Source: Chloroflexus islandicus (GTDB lineage Bacteria; Chloroflexota; Chloroflexia; Chloroflexales; Chloroflexaceae). Taken from it: 64,000 nucleotides of DNA. Below the pieces are notes generated by a model. The model did not search any database. It saw only the letters and a list, made by a program, of their open reading frames with translations, and had not been told where the DNA came from. Shown here in pieces: positions 7,812 through 16,216 of the stretch (the first letter of the stretch is position 1; each line of letters begins with the position of its first letter). The stretch lies in NCBI RefSeq assembly GCF_001650695.1, contig NZ_LWQS01000041.1, positions 1 through 64,000 of the forward strand, given 5' to 3'. The position numbers and the translations under genes are program-made.

Positions 7812-8927
7812 CTACCTCCCCATCAACGCCAAGACCACCCCGCCGGCCACTACGCTGGCCACCTGCCCGGCGGCGTTCGCTCCCATCGCGTGCATCAGGA
7901 TGAAGTTCTCGAAATCCTCGTCGTGAGCCAGCTTTTGCACCACGCGCGCCGCCATCGGGAAGGCGCTGATGCCGGCAGCACCGATGATCGGGTTGAAGCG
8001 GCCCCGGCTGAGCAGGTTGAGAAACTTGCCAAAGAGCAAGCCGGCGGCGGTGTCGAGCACGAAGGCAAGAATGCCCAGCGCGAGAATCGCCAGCGTCGCC
8101 GGTTGCAAGAAGCGGGTGCCCTCCATTGTCGAGCCGATCGCCAGCCCCAAAAAGAGGGTCACGATGTTGGCCAGCTCGCGTGACGAGGTGTTAGTCAGCC
8201 GTTCAACCACACCCGACTCGCGCATCAGGTTGCCGAGCATCAACATCCCGATCAGCGGAATAGCGAACGGCACCAGCACGCCGACCACAATCGTGGTGAC
8301 AATCGGAAACAGAATGCGGGTGCGCCGGCTGATCGGGCGGCTGACGTATTCCATGCGGATGCGCCGTTCGGCTGGCGTGGTGAGCGCGCGAATGACTGGC
8401 GGCATAATGACCGGCACCAGCGACATATAGCTGTAGGCGGCGACCGTGATCGGGCCGAGCAATTGCGGTGCGAGCAGGCTCGAAACATAGATCGAGGTCG
8501 GGCCGTCGATCGCGCCGATGATTCCGATCGAGGCCGCTTCTTCGCGGCTAAAGCCGAGCGCGAGCGCAGCCAGCAAGGTGCCGAAGATGCCAAACTGCCC
8601 GGCGGCGCCGAGCAAGACCATACGCGGGTTGGAAAGCAGCGGGCTGAAGTCGGTGAGCGCACCGATGCCGATAAAGATGAGCAGCGGGAAGAGTTCGTTG
8701 CCGACGCCGGCAGTGTAGAGGATGGTGAGCATGCCGTCTTCACCTAACAGCGGCGAGAGCGGCAAGTTAGCCAGCAACGCGCCGGCGCCGATCGGCAAGA
8801 GCAGGAGCGGTTCGTAGTCGTGCACAATCGCGAGGTAGAACAACAAACCAGCGACGGCGATCATCACCAGCGATTGCCATGTGATCGAGGTGATCCCTTG
8901 TAACAGCCGGAGAGCTAGTTCGTCCAT
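7812..8927 (-). CDS. mmdB: Na+-translocating decarboxylase beta subunit
   Basis: A 371-residue polytopic membrane protein of the OadB/MmdB/GcdB family, the subunit that couples decarboxylation of carboxybiotin to Na+ export. Diagnostic stretches are GIIGAIDGPTSIYVS (Asp of the ion path), GNLMRESGVVERL and LMHAMGANAAGQVASV. Length is typical. It is last of four genes in the operon, 132 bases after the biotin carrier gene; that spacer has no gene. Confidence 0.9.
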   Translation of the reverse strand: MDELALRLLQGITSITWQSLVMIAVAGLLFYLAIVHDYEPLLLLPIGAGALLANLPLSPLLGEDGMLTILYTAGVGNELFPLLIFIGIGALTDFSPLLSNPRMVLLGAAGQFGIFGTLLAALALGFSREEAASIGIIGAIDGPTSIYVSSLLAPQLLGPITVAAYSYMSLVPVIMPPVIRALTTPAERRIRMEYVSRPISRRTRILFPIVTTIVVGVLVPFAIPLIGMLMLGNLMRESGVVERLTNTSSRELANIVTLFLGLAIGSTMEGTRFLQPATLAILALGILAFVLDTAAGLLFGKFLNLLSRGRFNPIIGAAGISAFPMAARVVQKLAHDEDFENFILMHAMGANAAGQVASVVAGGVVLALMGR

Positions 8928-9059
8928 AGTGTTGATCGCTTTTCTTGACTCATCACTCCCCCTCCTGCATCCATTGCTCTGTTGGAGGAGGCGAATTTGC
9001 GCAGAACTTAACTTTGCGGCGCTTGCGCGCGGTGCGGGCCGGCGGCTTGCACACCGCGT

Positions 9060-9518
9060 TTACCCCTCGGCCAATTGGGCGAGCGGTTCGCCGTAGCCAA
9101 CGCTCTGGCCGGTCTTGACCAAAATCGCCGCGACTACGCCATCACGCGGCGCACCGATGCTGTTGTTCATCTTCATCGCTTCGAGCACGATGATCGGCTG
9201 GCCGCGTTTGACCTTCGCGCCGGGTTGGGCCACGATCTGCAAGATGGTGCCCGGCATCGGCGCCCGGATCAGGTTGTCGCCAGTGGCAGCCGCCGGTGGC
9301 AGCGCAGCCGGTGGCGGTGCGGCGGGTGCGGCTGGAGTTGCGGGCAGCGCAACCGGTACCGGTGTAGCGCGCGGCGTAATCTCGCCGATGTCGCCGCTTT
9401 CGCTCAGTTGCACCTCAAATTCGCGCCCATCGAGCTGGACAGCGAAGCGATCGCTGCTCAACTCGGCAATATCAACCGTATACGTCTTACCGTTGATCGT
9501 CAGTTGATAGCGACGCAT
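9060..9518 (-). CDS. mmdC: Biotin carrier protein of the decarboxylase
   Basis: A 152-residue protein: N-terminal conserved segment, an Ala/Pro-rich flexible linker (about residues 52-78), and a C-terminal biotinyl domain with the EAMKMNNS biotinylation site (Lys116). It carries CO2 from the carboxyltransferase to the membrane beta subunit. It is spaced 6 bases from the gamma-subunit gene. Confidence 0.92.
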   Translation of the reverse strand: MRRYQLTINGKTYTVDIAELSSDRFAVQLDGREFEVQLSESGDIGEITPRATPVPVALPATPAAPAAPPPAALPPAAATGDNLIRAPMPGTILQIVAQPGAKVKRGQPIIVLEAMKMNNSIGAPRDGVVAAILVKTGQSVGYGEPLAQLAEG

Positions 9519-9524
9519 TACAGG

Positions 9525-9878
9525 TTATCTCCTTCGTTGCCAACTTTGATTCTGGCGCGTGCGGCCAGCCGCCACCCAGCGGCTGGCAAAGAGCAAGCTG
9601 CCCGGCCAGTAGCTGCGTACCGTTGGCGCTGCCTCGCGGCGTAACGTTGCCGTGTGAACGGCGACGGCCACGGCGATCGCTGCCACTTCGTCAGGGCTAA
9701 GCTGCTCGGTCGGTGCTGGCGTAATCTCTGGCGTCGGCATGACCTCGGTTATGGTGGATGGTTCAGGTTGGTCGAACCGGGTGAGCAAGTTGAGCATCCC
9801 CCAAATCAAGGCCAGCACCGTAAAGACTAAACTCATACCGAGCACGGTCATAGTCAAACCAAAGCCAAGGTTCTCCAT
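9525..9878 (-). CDS. mmdD: Decarboxylase gamma/delta subunit (OadG family)
   Basis: A 117-residue protein with one N-terminal transmembrane segment (LTMTVLGMSLVFTVLALIWG) and a Pro/Thr-rich, then polar tail ending AAVAVHTATLRR...PGSLLFASRW, the layout of OadG/MmdD anchors. It holds the carboxyltransferase on the beta subunit. It sits between the alpha and carrier genes, as in known Na+ pump operons. Confidence 0.8.
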   Translation of the reverse strand: MENLGFGLTMTVLGMSLVFTVLALIWGMLNLLTRFDQPEPSTITEVMPTPEITPAPTEQLSPDEVAAIAVAVAVHTATLRREAAPTVRSYWPGSLLFASRWVAAGRTRQNQSWQRRR

Positions 9879-9897
9879 GCTGCCTCCTGCCGCCGGC

Positions 9898-11442
9898 TTA
9901 CGACGGGTACAACCCGTGTTTGCGCGGCGGATTCTGTTGCACCTTGGTGCGCAAAATCTCTAATGCCCGGATCAGGCGAGGCCGGGTTTCAGCTGGTTCG
10001 ATCACTTCATCGATCTGGCCCAGATCGGCGGCATGGTAGGGGTTGAAGAACTTGCGCCGGTACTCGGCGACAAACTCGGCCATGAGCTGCGACGGATCGG
10101 CGGCGGCGCGCAGCTCGTCGCGGCGTAAGATGCGCACTGCCCCTTCAGCGCCCATCACTGCAATTTGGGCCGATGGCCACGCAAAGTTGAGGTCACAGCG
10201 CAATTGTTTGCTTGACATGGCTACATACGCACCGCCAATCGCTTTGCGCACCACTACCGAAATCTTCGGCACGGTCGCCTCACTATAAGCGTAAATGATT
10301 TTAGCGCCATGCCGGATCACACCGCCGTACTCCTGCTCGATACCGGGCAAAAAGCCGGTGGTATCGACAAAGGTGATAATCGGAACGTTGAAGGCGTCGC
10401 AGATGCGGACAAAGCGGGCAATTTTGTCGCTGGAATCGATATCGAGCACACCAGCCATCACGGCGGGTTGGTTGGCAACCACGCCAACCGCATAGCCGTC
10501 GAGCCGGGCAAAGCCAACCACCGCGTTGGGGGCGAAGAGCGGCTGAATTTCGAGAAAACTATCGTGGTCAAAGACCAGATCGATCAAGGTATGAATATCG
10601 TACCCTTGCCGTTCATCAGCCGGCACCAACGCATTGAGCGCCGGTTCTTGCCGGTCGGCGCGATCGTAGGGCATAATCTGGGGCGGGTCTTCGTTGTTGT
10701 TTTGCGGCAAGTAGCTGAGCAGTCGCTTGATCAACTCGATCACGGCGCGATCATCGGGTGCAGAGAGATGGGCCACGCCGCTGCGCGCGCAATGCACCGC
10801 CGCGCCGCCTAGCTCTTGGGTCGAAATGTCGCGGCCCGATACCGCTTTGATCACGTCGGGGCCGGTGAGAAACATGTAGCCGGTTGATTCCGACATAATC
10901 ACGAAATCGGTCAAAGCTGGCGAATAGACTGCGCCGCCGGCGCAAGGCCCAAGAATGGCCGAGATTTGCGGCACCACGCCCGATGCCATCACATTGCGGA
11001 CAAAGACCTCGCCGTAAGCGGCCAGTGAACGGACGCCCTCTTGGATGCGCGCCCCGCCCGAATCGTTTAGGCCAATGATCGGGATGCCGCTCTCAATCGC
11101 GAGGTCTTGCATGCGGCAAATTTTGTTGGCCTGCACCGCCGAGAACGAACCGCCCATCACCGTAAAGTCTTGCGCATAGACCGCCACCCGTCGCCCGTTA
11201 ATCTTGCCGAACCCGGTAACGGTGCCGTCGCCGGGGATGCGCTGCTCTTCATCTTCGGTAATGCTGGTCGCCAAGGCGCCAATCTCTTGAAACGAACCAG
11301 CATCGAGCAGCAAGGCCAAGCGTTCACGGGCCGTTAGTTTGCCGCGCGCATGTTGCTGGGCAATCCGGTCTGGCCCGCCGCCTTGCATCGCCCGCTCGCG
11401 CAGGTTGCGCAGCCGTTCGAGTTGCTCTTCGGGGGATTCCAC
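9898..11442 (-). CDS. mmdA: Acyl-CoA carboxyltransferase subunit (methylmalonyl-CoA decarboxylase alpha-like)
   Basis: A 514-residue protein of the propionyl-CoA carboxylase beta/MmdA family with two crotonase-like halves. Visible signatures are LNDSGGARIQEGV, the GGAVYSPALTDF stretch and, in the second half, FVDTTGFLPGIEQE and GGAYVAMSSK. In this context it would transfer the carboxyl from methylmalonyl-CoA (or glutaconyl/malonyl-CoA) to the biotin carrier. A GTG at 11442 is chosen because GAGG lies 7 bases upstream; the GTG two codons earlier is too close to that site. Substrate cannot be decided by reading; the association with MmdB/C/D argues for a decarboxylase. Confidence 0.87.
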   Translation of the reverse strand: MESPEEQLERLRNLRERAMQGGGPDRIAQQHARGKLTARERLALLLDAGSFQEIGALATSITEDEEQRIPGDGTVTGFGKINGRRVAVYAQDFTVMGGSFSAVQANKICRMQDLAIESGIPIIGLNDSGGARIQEGVRSLAAYGEVFVRNVMASGVVPQISAILGPCAGGAVYSPALTDFVIMSESTGYMFLTGPDVIKAVSGRDISTQELGGAAVHCARSGVAHLSAPDDRAVIELIKRLLSYLPQNNNEDPPQIMPYDRADRQEPALNALVPADERQGYDIHTLIDLVFDHDSFLEIQPLFAPNAVVGFARLDGYAVGVVANQPAVMAGVLDIDSSDKIARFVRICDAFNVPIITFVDTTGFLPGIEQEYGGVIRHGAKIIYAYSEATVPKISVVVRKAIGGAYVAMSSKQLRCDLNFAWPSAQIAVMGAEGAVRILRRDELRAAADPSQLMAEFVAEYRRKFFNPYHAADLGQIDEVIEPAETRPRLIRALEILRTKVQQNPPRKHGLYPS

Positions 11443-11604
11443 TGTCACACCTCGTTGTTGTTGGGGCTAAAGTCAATGGAAGTATACCGGTTTCACCGCC
11501 CTGATGAGGAAAAGAATTCACTACTAGGCGCAAATGTTTGGCGACGAACGGTTGCTGGTGAGAAGTGAACGTAGGTCTAGGCAGAGTGTCGCCGGAAGGG
11601 TATG

Positions 11605-11629
11605 AGGGGCCGGTTTGAAACCGGCCTCT
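11605..11629 (-). terminator. Hairpin at the stop of the CPBP protease gene
   Basis: GGCCGGTTT and AAACCGGCC form a tight stem extended by flanking A/G against T/C pairs, overlapping the stop codon. The spacer up to 11441 has no gene. Confidence 0.5.
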
Positions 11630-12374
11630 ACGACACCCCACCGGTCGCCAATAACAACGCCATCGCCAGCAACGCCAGCGTGTTTTGCAACATGTGGAAA
11701 AGCACCCCCGGCCAGATCGAGCCGCTCTGTTCGCGCAGGTAACCAAGGCACAGACCAGCCACAAACAGGCCGGGAATGAGCACCGGGATGAAGTGAACGA
11801 CTGCAAAGACGGCGGCGCCAACGATGATGGTGAGGGTATTGTTGAGATGACGGCGAAGCAGATGATGGAGGACGCCACGGAAGAACAGCTCTTCCACCAA
11901 CGGCACGATCCCGGCGATGAGCACCCATAAGGCAACCAGTTCGCCGGCGCCAAACGCCTGCCCGCCAGAGATGCTCTCAACCTGCGGGTTTTGGAATTCG
12001 CCAAACAGGAGGGTGACTCCGGCATTCGTCAACACCATCATCCCCATGCCAAAGATAAAGATGGGTGGAACGAGGGCGAAGTACATCCAATGCGGCCACT
12101 GCAAACCGAGATCGCGCCAGCCGGCGCGTGGGCCGATCACCCCCAGCACCGTACCGCCGATGATGAGATACAGCAGCGTGCCGGCAATATAGACCGGCGG
12201 GCTGACAAAACCGCGCGAGGTGTCCCAGTTGGCCACTTCAGCCAGTGTGCGGATAACGAGCACAACCAGCGCCCCACCCACGCCGATCACCAGCAGCGTG
12301 ATGAAGAGATCGAGCCAACCCCACGCCGGCGCGATCGGCGCTTGCGGTTGTTCAGGCGGATTATTTGTGAGCAT
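11628..12374 (-). CDS. CPBP-family intramembrane metalloprotease
   Basis: A 248-residue membrane protein with about seven hydrophobic segments. It carries the family motifs EELFFRG (EExxxR), FAVVHF (FxxxH) and HMLQN (HxxxN/D). Relatives are CAAX prenyl proteases (Rce1) and bacteriocin-immunity-type proteases; the substrate is unknown. The start at 12374 has GGAG upstream and lies inside the end of the deacylase gene (14-base overlap), so the pair is probably translationally coupled. An ATG at 12389 is possible but lacks a ribosome site. Confidence 0.85.
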   Translation of the reverse strand: MLTNNPPEQPQAPIAPAWGWLDLFITLLVIGVGGALVVLVIRTLAEVANWDTSRGFVSPPVYIAGTLLYLIIGGTVLGVIGPRAGWRDLGLQWPHWMYFALVPPIFIFGMGMMVLTNAGVTLLFGEFQNPQVESISGGQAFGAGELVALWVLIAGIVPLVEELFFRGVLHHLLRRHLNNTLTIIVGAAVFAVVHFIPVLIPGLFVAGLCLGYLREQSGSIWPGVLFHMLQNTLALLAMALLLATGGVS

Positions 12375-13425
12375 GCGAGATAACTCCATCTAGGAGCGCC
12401 GCCACATTTGCGCCCAAGTTTTCAATCGCGTATCCTCCCTCTTGCACGACGAGCGTGGGGAGGCCAAGTTGCCCAATCGCAGCGCCAATCGCCCGATACG
12501 CGGCAGTGGTCAATCCAAAATCACCCAACGGATCAGCGTGGAAGGTGTCAAACCCGGCTGAGATGACCAGATAGCGCGGGCCGTAGTCGGCGATCGCTTG
12601 CAAGGCCTGCACGAGGGCGGCTAGATAGTCGCGATCCCCAATCCCTGCCGGCAAGGGCAGATTGAGATTGTACCCTTCGCCGGCTCCCGCGCCGCGCTCG
12701 TCGGCATAGCCGAGAAAGTACGGGTACTCACGGGCGGGATCGGCATGCAACGAAACGGTCAGCACGTCATTGCGTTCGTAGAAGATGCTCTGAGTGCCGT
12801 TGCCATGATGATAATCGATGTCAAGCACCGCTACTGCCGGCGCGCGCAGCGCCCAAGTCGTATCGCCGGTAGTGGTGGCGCGGGCGAGCCGGTCAGCGGC
12901 TAGCGCCGCGTTATTGAGGAAACAGTAGCCGCCAGCTAGATTGGCGGCGGCATGGTGGCCGGGCGGGCGGCAGAGCGCATAGGCGAACCGTTCGCCCTGC
13001 AACAGCGCCGTAGCGCCGGCCAGCGCCGCACCGGCAGACGCTTGGGCAGCGGCGAAGGTGCCGGCGGTGATTGGCGCGCTCAGATCGAACGCATAGCGAC
13101 CGGCTGCTGCTTGTGGGCAATCGCTGCGCAAGCGCAAGCCGGGCAACGGCCATGCCGAGGGCAGCACCGGCCCGGCCAACCCGGCGGCCTGCCAGCGTTC
13201 GTAGGCATGGGCAAGATAATCGAGGTAGTCGGGCGTATGCACGGCAGCCAGTTCAGCGAGCGTCGCTGGTGGTGCAGCGACCGGTGGCGCGAACCCGGCG
13301 GCTTGCAGCGCGGCGAGGATGATGTCGACTCGCCGCGGCGTTTCAAAATATGGCACTGGCTGGCCGTCAAGGATCTCGAACGGCGGATCGTGACGGTGGT
13401 GGTCGGCGCTCAGAAAGATCTTCAT
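12361..13425 (-). CDS. Histone-deacetylase-family deacylase
   Basis: A 354-residue enzyme of the arginase/deacetylase fold. The catalytic set is complete: RPPGHHA (tandem His), DIDYHHGNGT (Zn ligands) and SAGFDTFHADPLG (third ligand). Bacterial members include acetoin-utilisation AcuC-like proteins and acetylpolyamine amidohydrolases. The N-terminal MKIFLSADHHRHDP start and the length are closest to the acetylpolyamine/HDAC class II branch. No ribosome site is seen before ATG 13425; TACAAT sits 8 bases upstream, compatible with a leaderless mRNA. The downstream partner is an overlapping CPBP protease. Confidence 0.88.
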   Translation of the reverse strand: MKIFLSADHHRHDPPFEILDGQPVPYFETPRRVDIILAALQAAGFAPPVAAPPATLAELAAVHTPDYLDYLAHAYERWQAAGLAGPVLPSAWPLPGLRLRSDCPQAAAGRYAFDLSAPITAGTFAAAQASAGAALAGATALLQGERFAYALCRPPGHHAAANLAGGYCFLNNAALAADRLARATTTGDTTWALRAPAVAVLDIDYHHGNGTQSIFYERNDVLTVSLHADPAREYPYFLGYADERGAGAGEGYNLNLPLPAGIGDRDYLAALVQALQAIADYGPRYLVISAGFDTFHADPLGDFGLTTAAYRAIGAAIGQLGLPTLVVQEGGYAIENLGANVAALLDGVISHAHK

Positions 13426-13439
13426 AGTGATATTGTACC

Positions 13440-14160
13440 GTAGTCTGGGCGGATGGGGAGCGGTGTTGACCTCTGGTATGTTGTTTACTGCAGAGGGCGC
13501 TGAGGGGTTTGGTGGGGAATAGCCACAAAAATGCACAAAAGGCGCAAAAATCGTCCGTTTTTGTGCGTTTTGTGTCTTTTCGTGGCGATGCCACTAGCCC
13601 TCACCCCCTAGCCCCCGCTCCCACCTGACGGCGGGAGCGGGGGAGCCGCGTGATGGGCGGACGAGGCATTGCTTGAGCGGAACACAGCAGCGCCCGCAGC
13701 AATTCCCCTCCTTCGGCGGCAAGGTTCCGCTCCCGTACTCGCGGGGGATTGCTTCGCTGCGCTGCGCTCCGCTCGCAATGACAAGCAGGGTGCGGCGCCG
13801 ATCTTTTGTCATTGCGAGGGCGCGGAGCGCCCGAAGCAATCTCCTGCTTCAGCGGAACAGGCTCCCTGACAGGTATCACTTCCCATCCTCCAGCGGGGGA
13901 GGGGCGAGGGGTGGGGGCACGACAATGCCCCCCTCCCAGCCTCCCCCCGCTGGGGGGAGGAGCCGGACTCCCCTCCCCCAGCGGGGGAGGGGCGAGGGGT
14001 GGGGGCACTGAGGCCAATAGCCACAAAGAGACGCAAAAGGCGCAAAAATCGTCCGTTTTTGTGTGTTTTGTGTCTTTTTGTGGCTATTCCCCACCAAACC
14101 CTCTGCGGAGCCGGACAGCCGTCCTATCGCGTCATTTCTGGTATACTGGCGCCGCGGCAC
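13440..14160. repeat. Palindromic repeat cluster
   Basis: Mixed repeats with no supported gene. Two copies of a ~72-base AATAGCCACAAA palindrome lie at 13517-13587 and 14016-14089, each flanked by GGTTTGGTGGGG. TCATTGCGAG-type palindrome halves occur around 13740-13850, and several GCGGGGGAGGGG tracts at 13890-14010. A CTGCAGAGGGCGC piece near 13487 belongs to the CCTCTGCGG family. Confidence 0.85.
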
Positions 14161-14182
14161 TCAACAATGGCCGGAGGAACGC

Positions 14183-15208
14183 ATGAAGATCTATAAAGCG
14201 CGCGCGCCGATGCGAATCGGCTTTTTCGGCGGCGGCACCGATGTCAGCCCTTACGCCGAAGAATACGGCGGAAAAGTGCTCAATTGCACGATCAATCTCT
14301 ATGTGCGGTGTATGCTCACTACCAGCAATACACCCGGCATTTTGATCCGCTCGCTCGATCTGCAAGAGGTGAGCCGGCAGGTGAGCGATCGCGAATGGGA
14401 TGGCAAACTGGCCCTCCCGCAGGCGGTGCTTGATGCGCTGCCCCAGTTGCGGCCCGCTTCCGCCGGTTACAAGATCACCATGTTCAGCGACGCGCCACCC
14501 GGTTCCGGCCTTGGCTCGTCGTCGGCGCTGGTGGTGAGCATGCTCAAGCTGCTCTACGCTGTGGCTGGCCAAAACGCCGACCCGCACCAACTGGCTGAAC
14601 TGGCCTACCGGATCGAACGAGTTGATCTCGGCATTCCCGGCGGGCGCCAAGACCAGTATTCGGCGGTGTTTGGCGGAATGTGCGTCTATCACTTTGGGCG
14701 CGACCGGGTGATTGTCGAGCCGGTGCTGAGCGATCCAACCGCTTTGCTTGAGCTTGAGAGCTGCTTGATTATCGGCTATATCGGTGATCGCCAGTTGCTG
14801 ACGCGCCATCTGATGACCGATCAGGTGCAACGGCTGGTCAAGGGCGATACCCTGCGGCTGCATCACGAAACCAAAGCGTTTGTCGATACGGCGGCCCGGC
14901 TGCTGCGCGAACAGCGCATCGCCGATTTTGGCCGCTTACTGCACGACGCATGGGAGGTCAAGAAAGCCTTTTCACCCCACATCGCGCCGCCGATCGTCGA
15001 AGAGGTCTATGCGCTGGCCCGCAAGCACGGTGCATGGGGCGGCAAGATTTCCGGCGCCGGCGGCGGCGGCTTTATGGTCTTTGCCTGTCCCTTTGACCGC
15101 CGGCTAGCCATCGAGCGCGCCTTGACCGAAGCCGGTGTGATCGTGCGCCCGTTCTCGTTCGTGACCCACGGCGTGCAGTCATGGGTGGTGGAAGAACCGG
15201 ATGAGTGA
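14183..15208 (+). CDS. hddA: GHMP-family sugar kinase, heptose 7-phosphate kinase-like
   Basis: A 341-residue GHMP kinase. N-terminal RAPMRIGFFGGGTDVSPY, the ATP loop PGSGLGSSSALV (about residues 107-118) and C-terminal GKISGAGGGGFMVF are intact. The GGGTD opening is typical of D-glycero-D-manno-heptose 7-phosphate kinase (HddA) and L-fucose kinase-like enzymes that prepare GDP-sugars for surface glycans. GGAGGA precedes ATG 14183. No other heptose genes are near. Its 3' end overlaps the convergent LivM gene by 30 bases. Confidence 0.8.
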   Translation: MKIYKARAPMRIGFFGGGTDVSPYAEEYGGKVLNCTINLYVRCMLTTSNTPGILIRSLDLQEVSRQVSDREWDGKLALPQAVLDALPQLRPASAGYKITMFSDAPPGSGLGSSSALVVSMLKLLYAVAGQNADPHQLAELAYRIERVDLGIPGGRQDQYSAVFGGMCVYHFGRDRVIVEPVLSDPTALLELESCLIIGYIGDRQLLTRHLMTDQVQRLVKGDTLRLHHETKAFVDTAARLLREQRIADFGRLLHDAWEVKKAFSPHIAPPIVEEVYALARKHGAWGGKISGAGGGGFMVFACPFDRRLAIERALTEAGVIVRPFSFVTHGVQSWVVEEPDE

Positions 15209-16213
15209 TCGCGATCGCTCGCGCCACATCGCTAACCAACCGGCGCTGCGCAACCGCCACGTGCCGACGATGCCGTAGGGCAGGAACAGCACGATCAAGA
15301 TGTAGACGATGCCGAACAAGAGCGGCCAGCTTGGCCCGAAGAAGACGTTGAGCCAATAGCCGAGCAGTTGAATCACGCCGGCGCCGAGCATCGGCCCGAT
15401 CAGCGAGCCAACGCCGCCGATGATTGTCATCAGCAGCGCGTTGATCGTCGTACCCACGCCGAGCACCGCCGGGTTGGCGTTGAGGTTCCACAGCGCGTTG
15501 AACGCACCGGCCAGCGCGGCCATCACGCCGCTGACCGTGATCGCAATCAGCTTGAAGGTGAGGGTATGGTAGCCCAAGACCTTCGCTCGCGTCTCGTTGT
15601 CGCGAATCGCCATCATCACCCGTCCGGTCGGCGAATTGACCACTTGCCGCGCCAGCAGGTACATCACGATCGCAAACGCTAGCGTGACATAATAAAAGCG
15701 CAGCCGTTCCGTGGTCGGGCTAATCCACGCTGGCACCGGAATACTCTGCAATCCGTCTTCGGCCCCCGTCCACTGGCGGAAGTCGGTCGCTTCGGCCAAG
15801 AGGAAAAACATCTGGGCAAACGCGAGTGTCACCATCGCGAAATAGACACCGCTCACCCGCAGCGAGAGCAGGCCGATGATCAGGCTCTGGATGATGGCGA
15901 TTACGATGACGGCCAGCAGGGCCGAGCCGAGATCCCAGCCGGCATGTTTGAGCAGGATACCGATAGTGTACGCGCCGGTGCCGAAGAAGAGGGCATGGCC
16001 AAACGACAGAATGCCGGTGTAGCCCATCAAAATATCGTAGCTCATGGCGAAGACGGCCAAGATAAAGACCTGAATCAGCATGCCCTGCCAAAACTTGGGC
16101 ACTCCCTCGCCAACCGGCTGGCCGCTGAACAGCGAAACGACAAACGGAAAGATGATCAGGCCGCCGATGAGGGTCAGGCCGGCCCACTGTGCAGAGGTGA
16201 AACGATCCCGCAT
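15179..16213 (-). CDS. livM: Branched-chain amino acid-type ABC permease LivM
   Basis: A 344-residue membrane permease with about nine segments and typical LivM stretches (GILSFGHALFFGTGAYTIG, IRDNETRAKVLGY, IIGGVGSLIGPMLGA). AAGGAG lies 6 bases before the ATG. It follows LivH by 3 bases. It partners LivH, LivG, LivF and the lipoprotein in the same operon; the real substrate may be an aromatic or other carboxylate, since this family is often linked to such catabolic genes. Confidence 0.92.
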   Translation of the reverse strand: MRDRFTSAQWAGLTLIGGLIIFPFVVSLFSGQPVGEGVPKFWQGMLIQVFILAVFAMSYDILMGYTGILSFGHALFFGTGAYTIGILLKHAGWDLGSALLAVIVIAIIQSLIIGLLSLRVSGVYFAMVTLAFAQMFFLLAEATDFRQWTGAEDGLQSIPVPAWISPTTERLRFYYVTLAFAIVMYLLARQVVNSPTGRVMMAIRDNETRAKVLGYHTLTFKLIAITVSGVMAALAGAFNALWNLNANPAVLGVGTTINALLMTIIGGVGSLIGPMLGAGVIQLLGYWLNVFFGPSWPLLFGIVYILIVLFLPYGIVGTWRLRSAGWLAMWRERSRSLIRFFHHP

Positions 16214-16216
16214 CGG

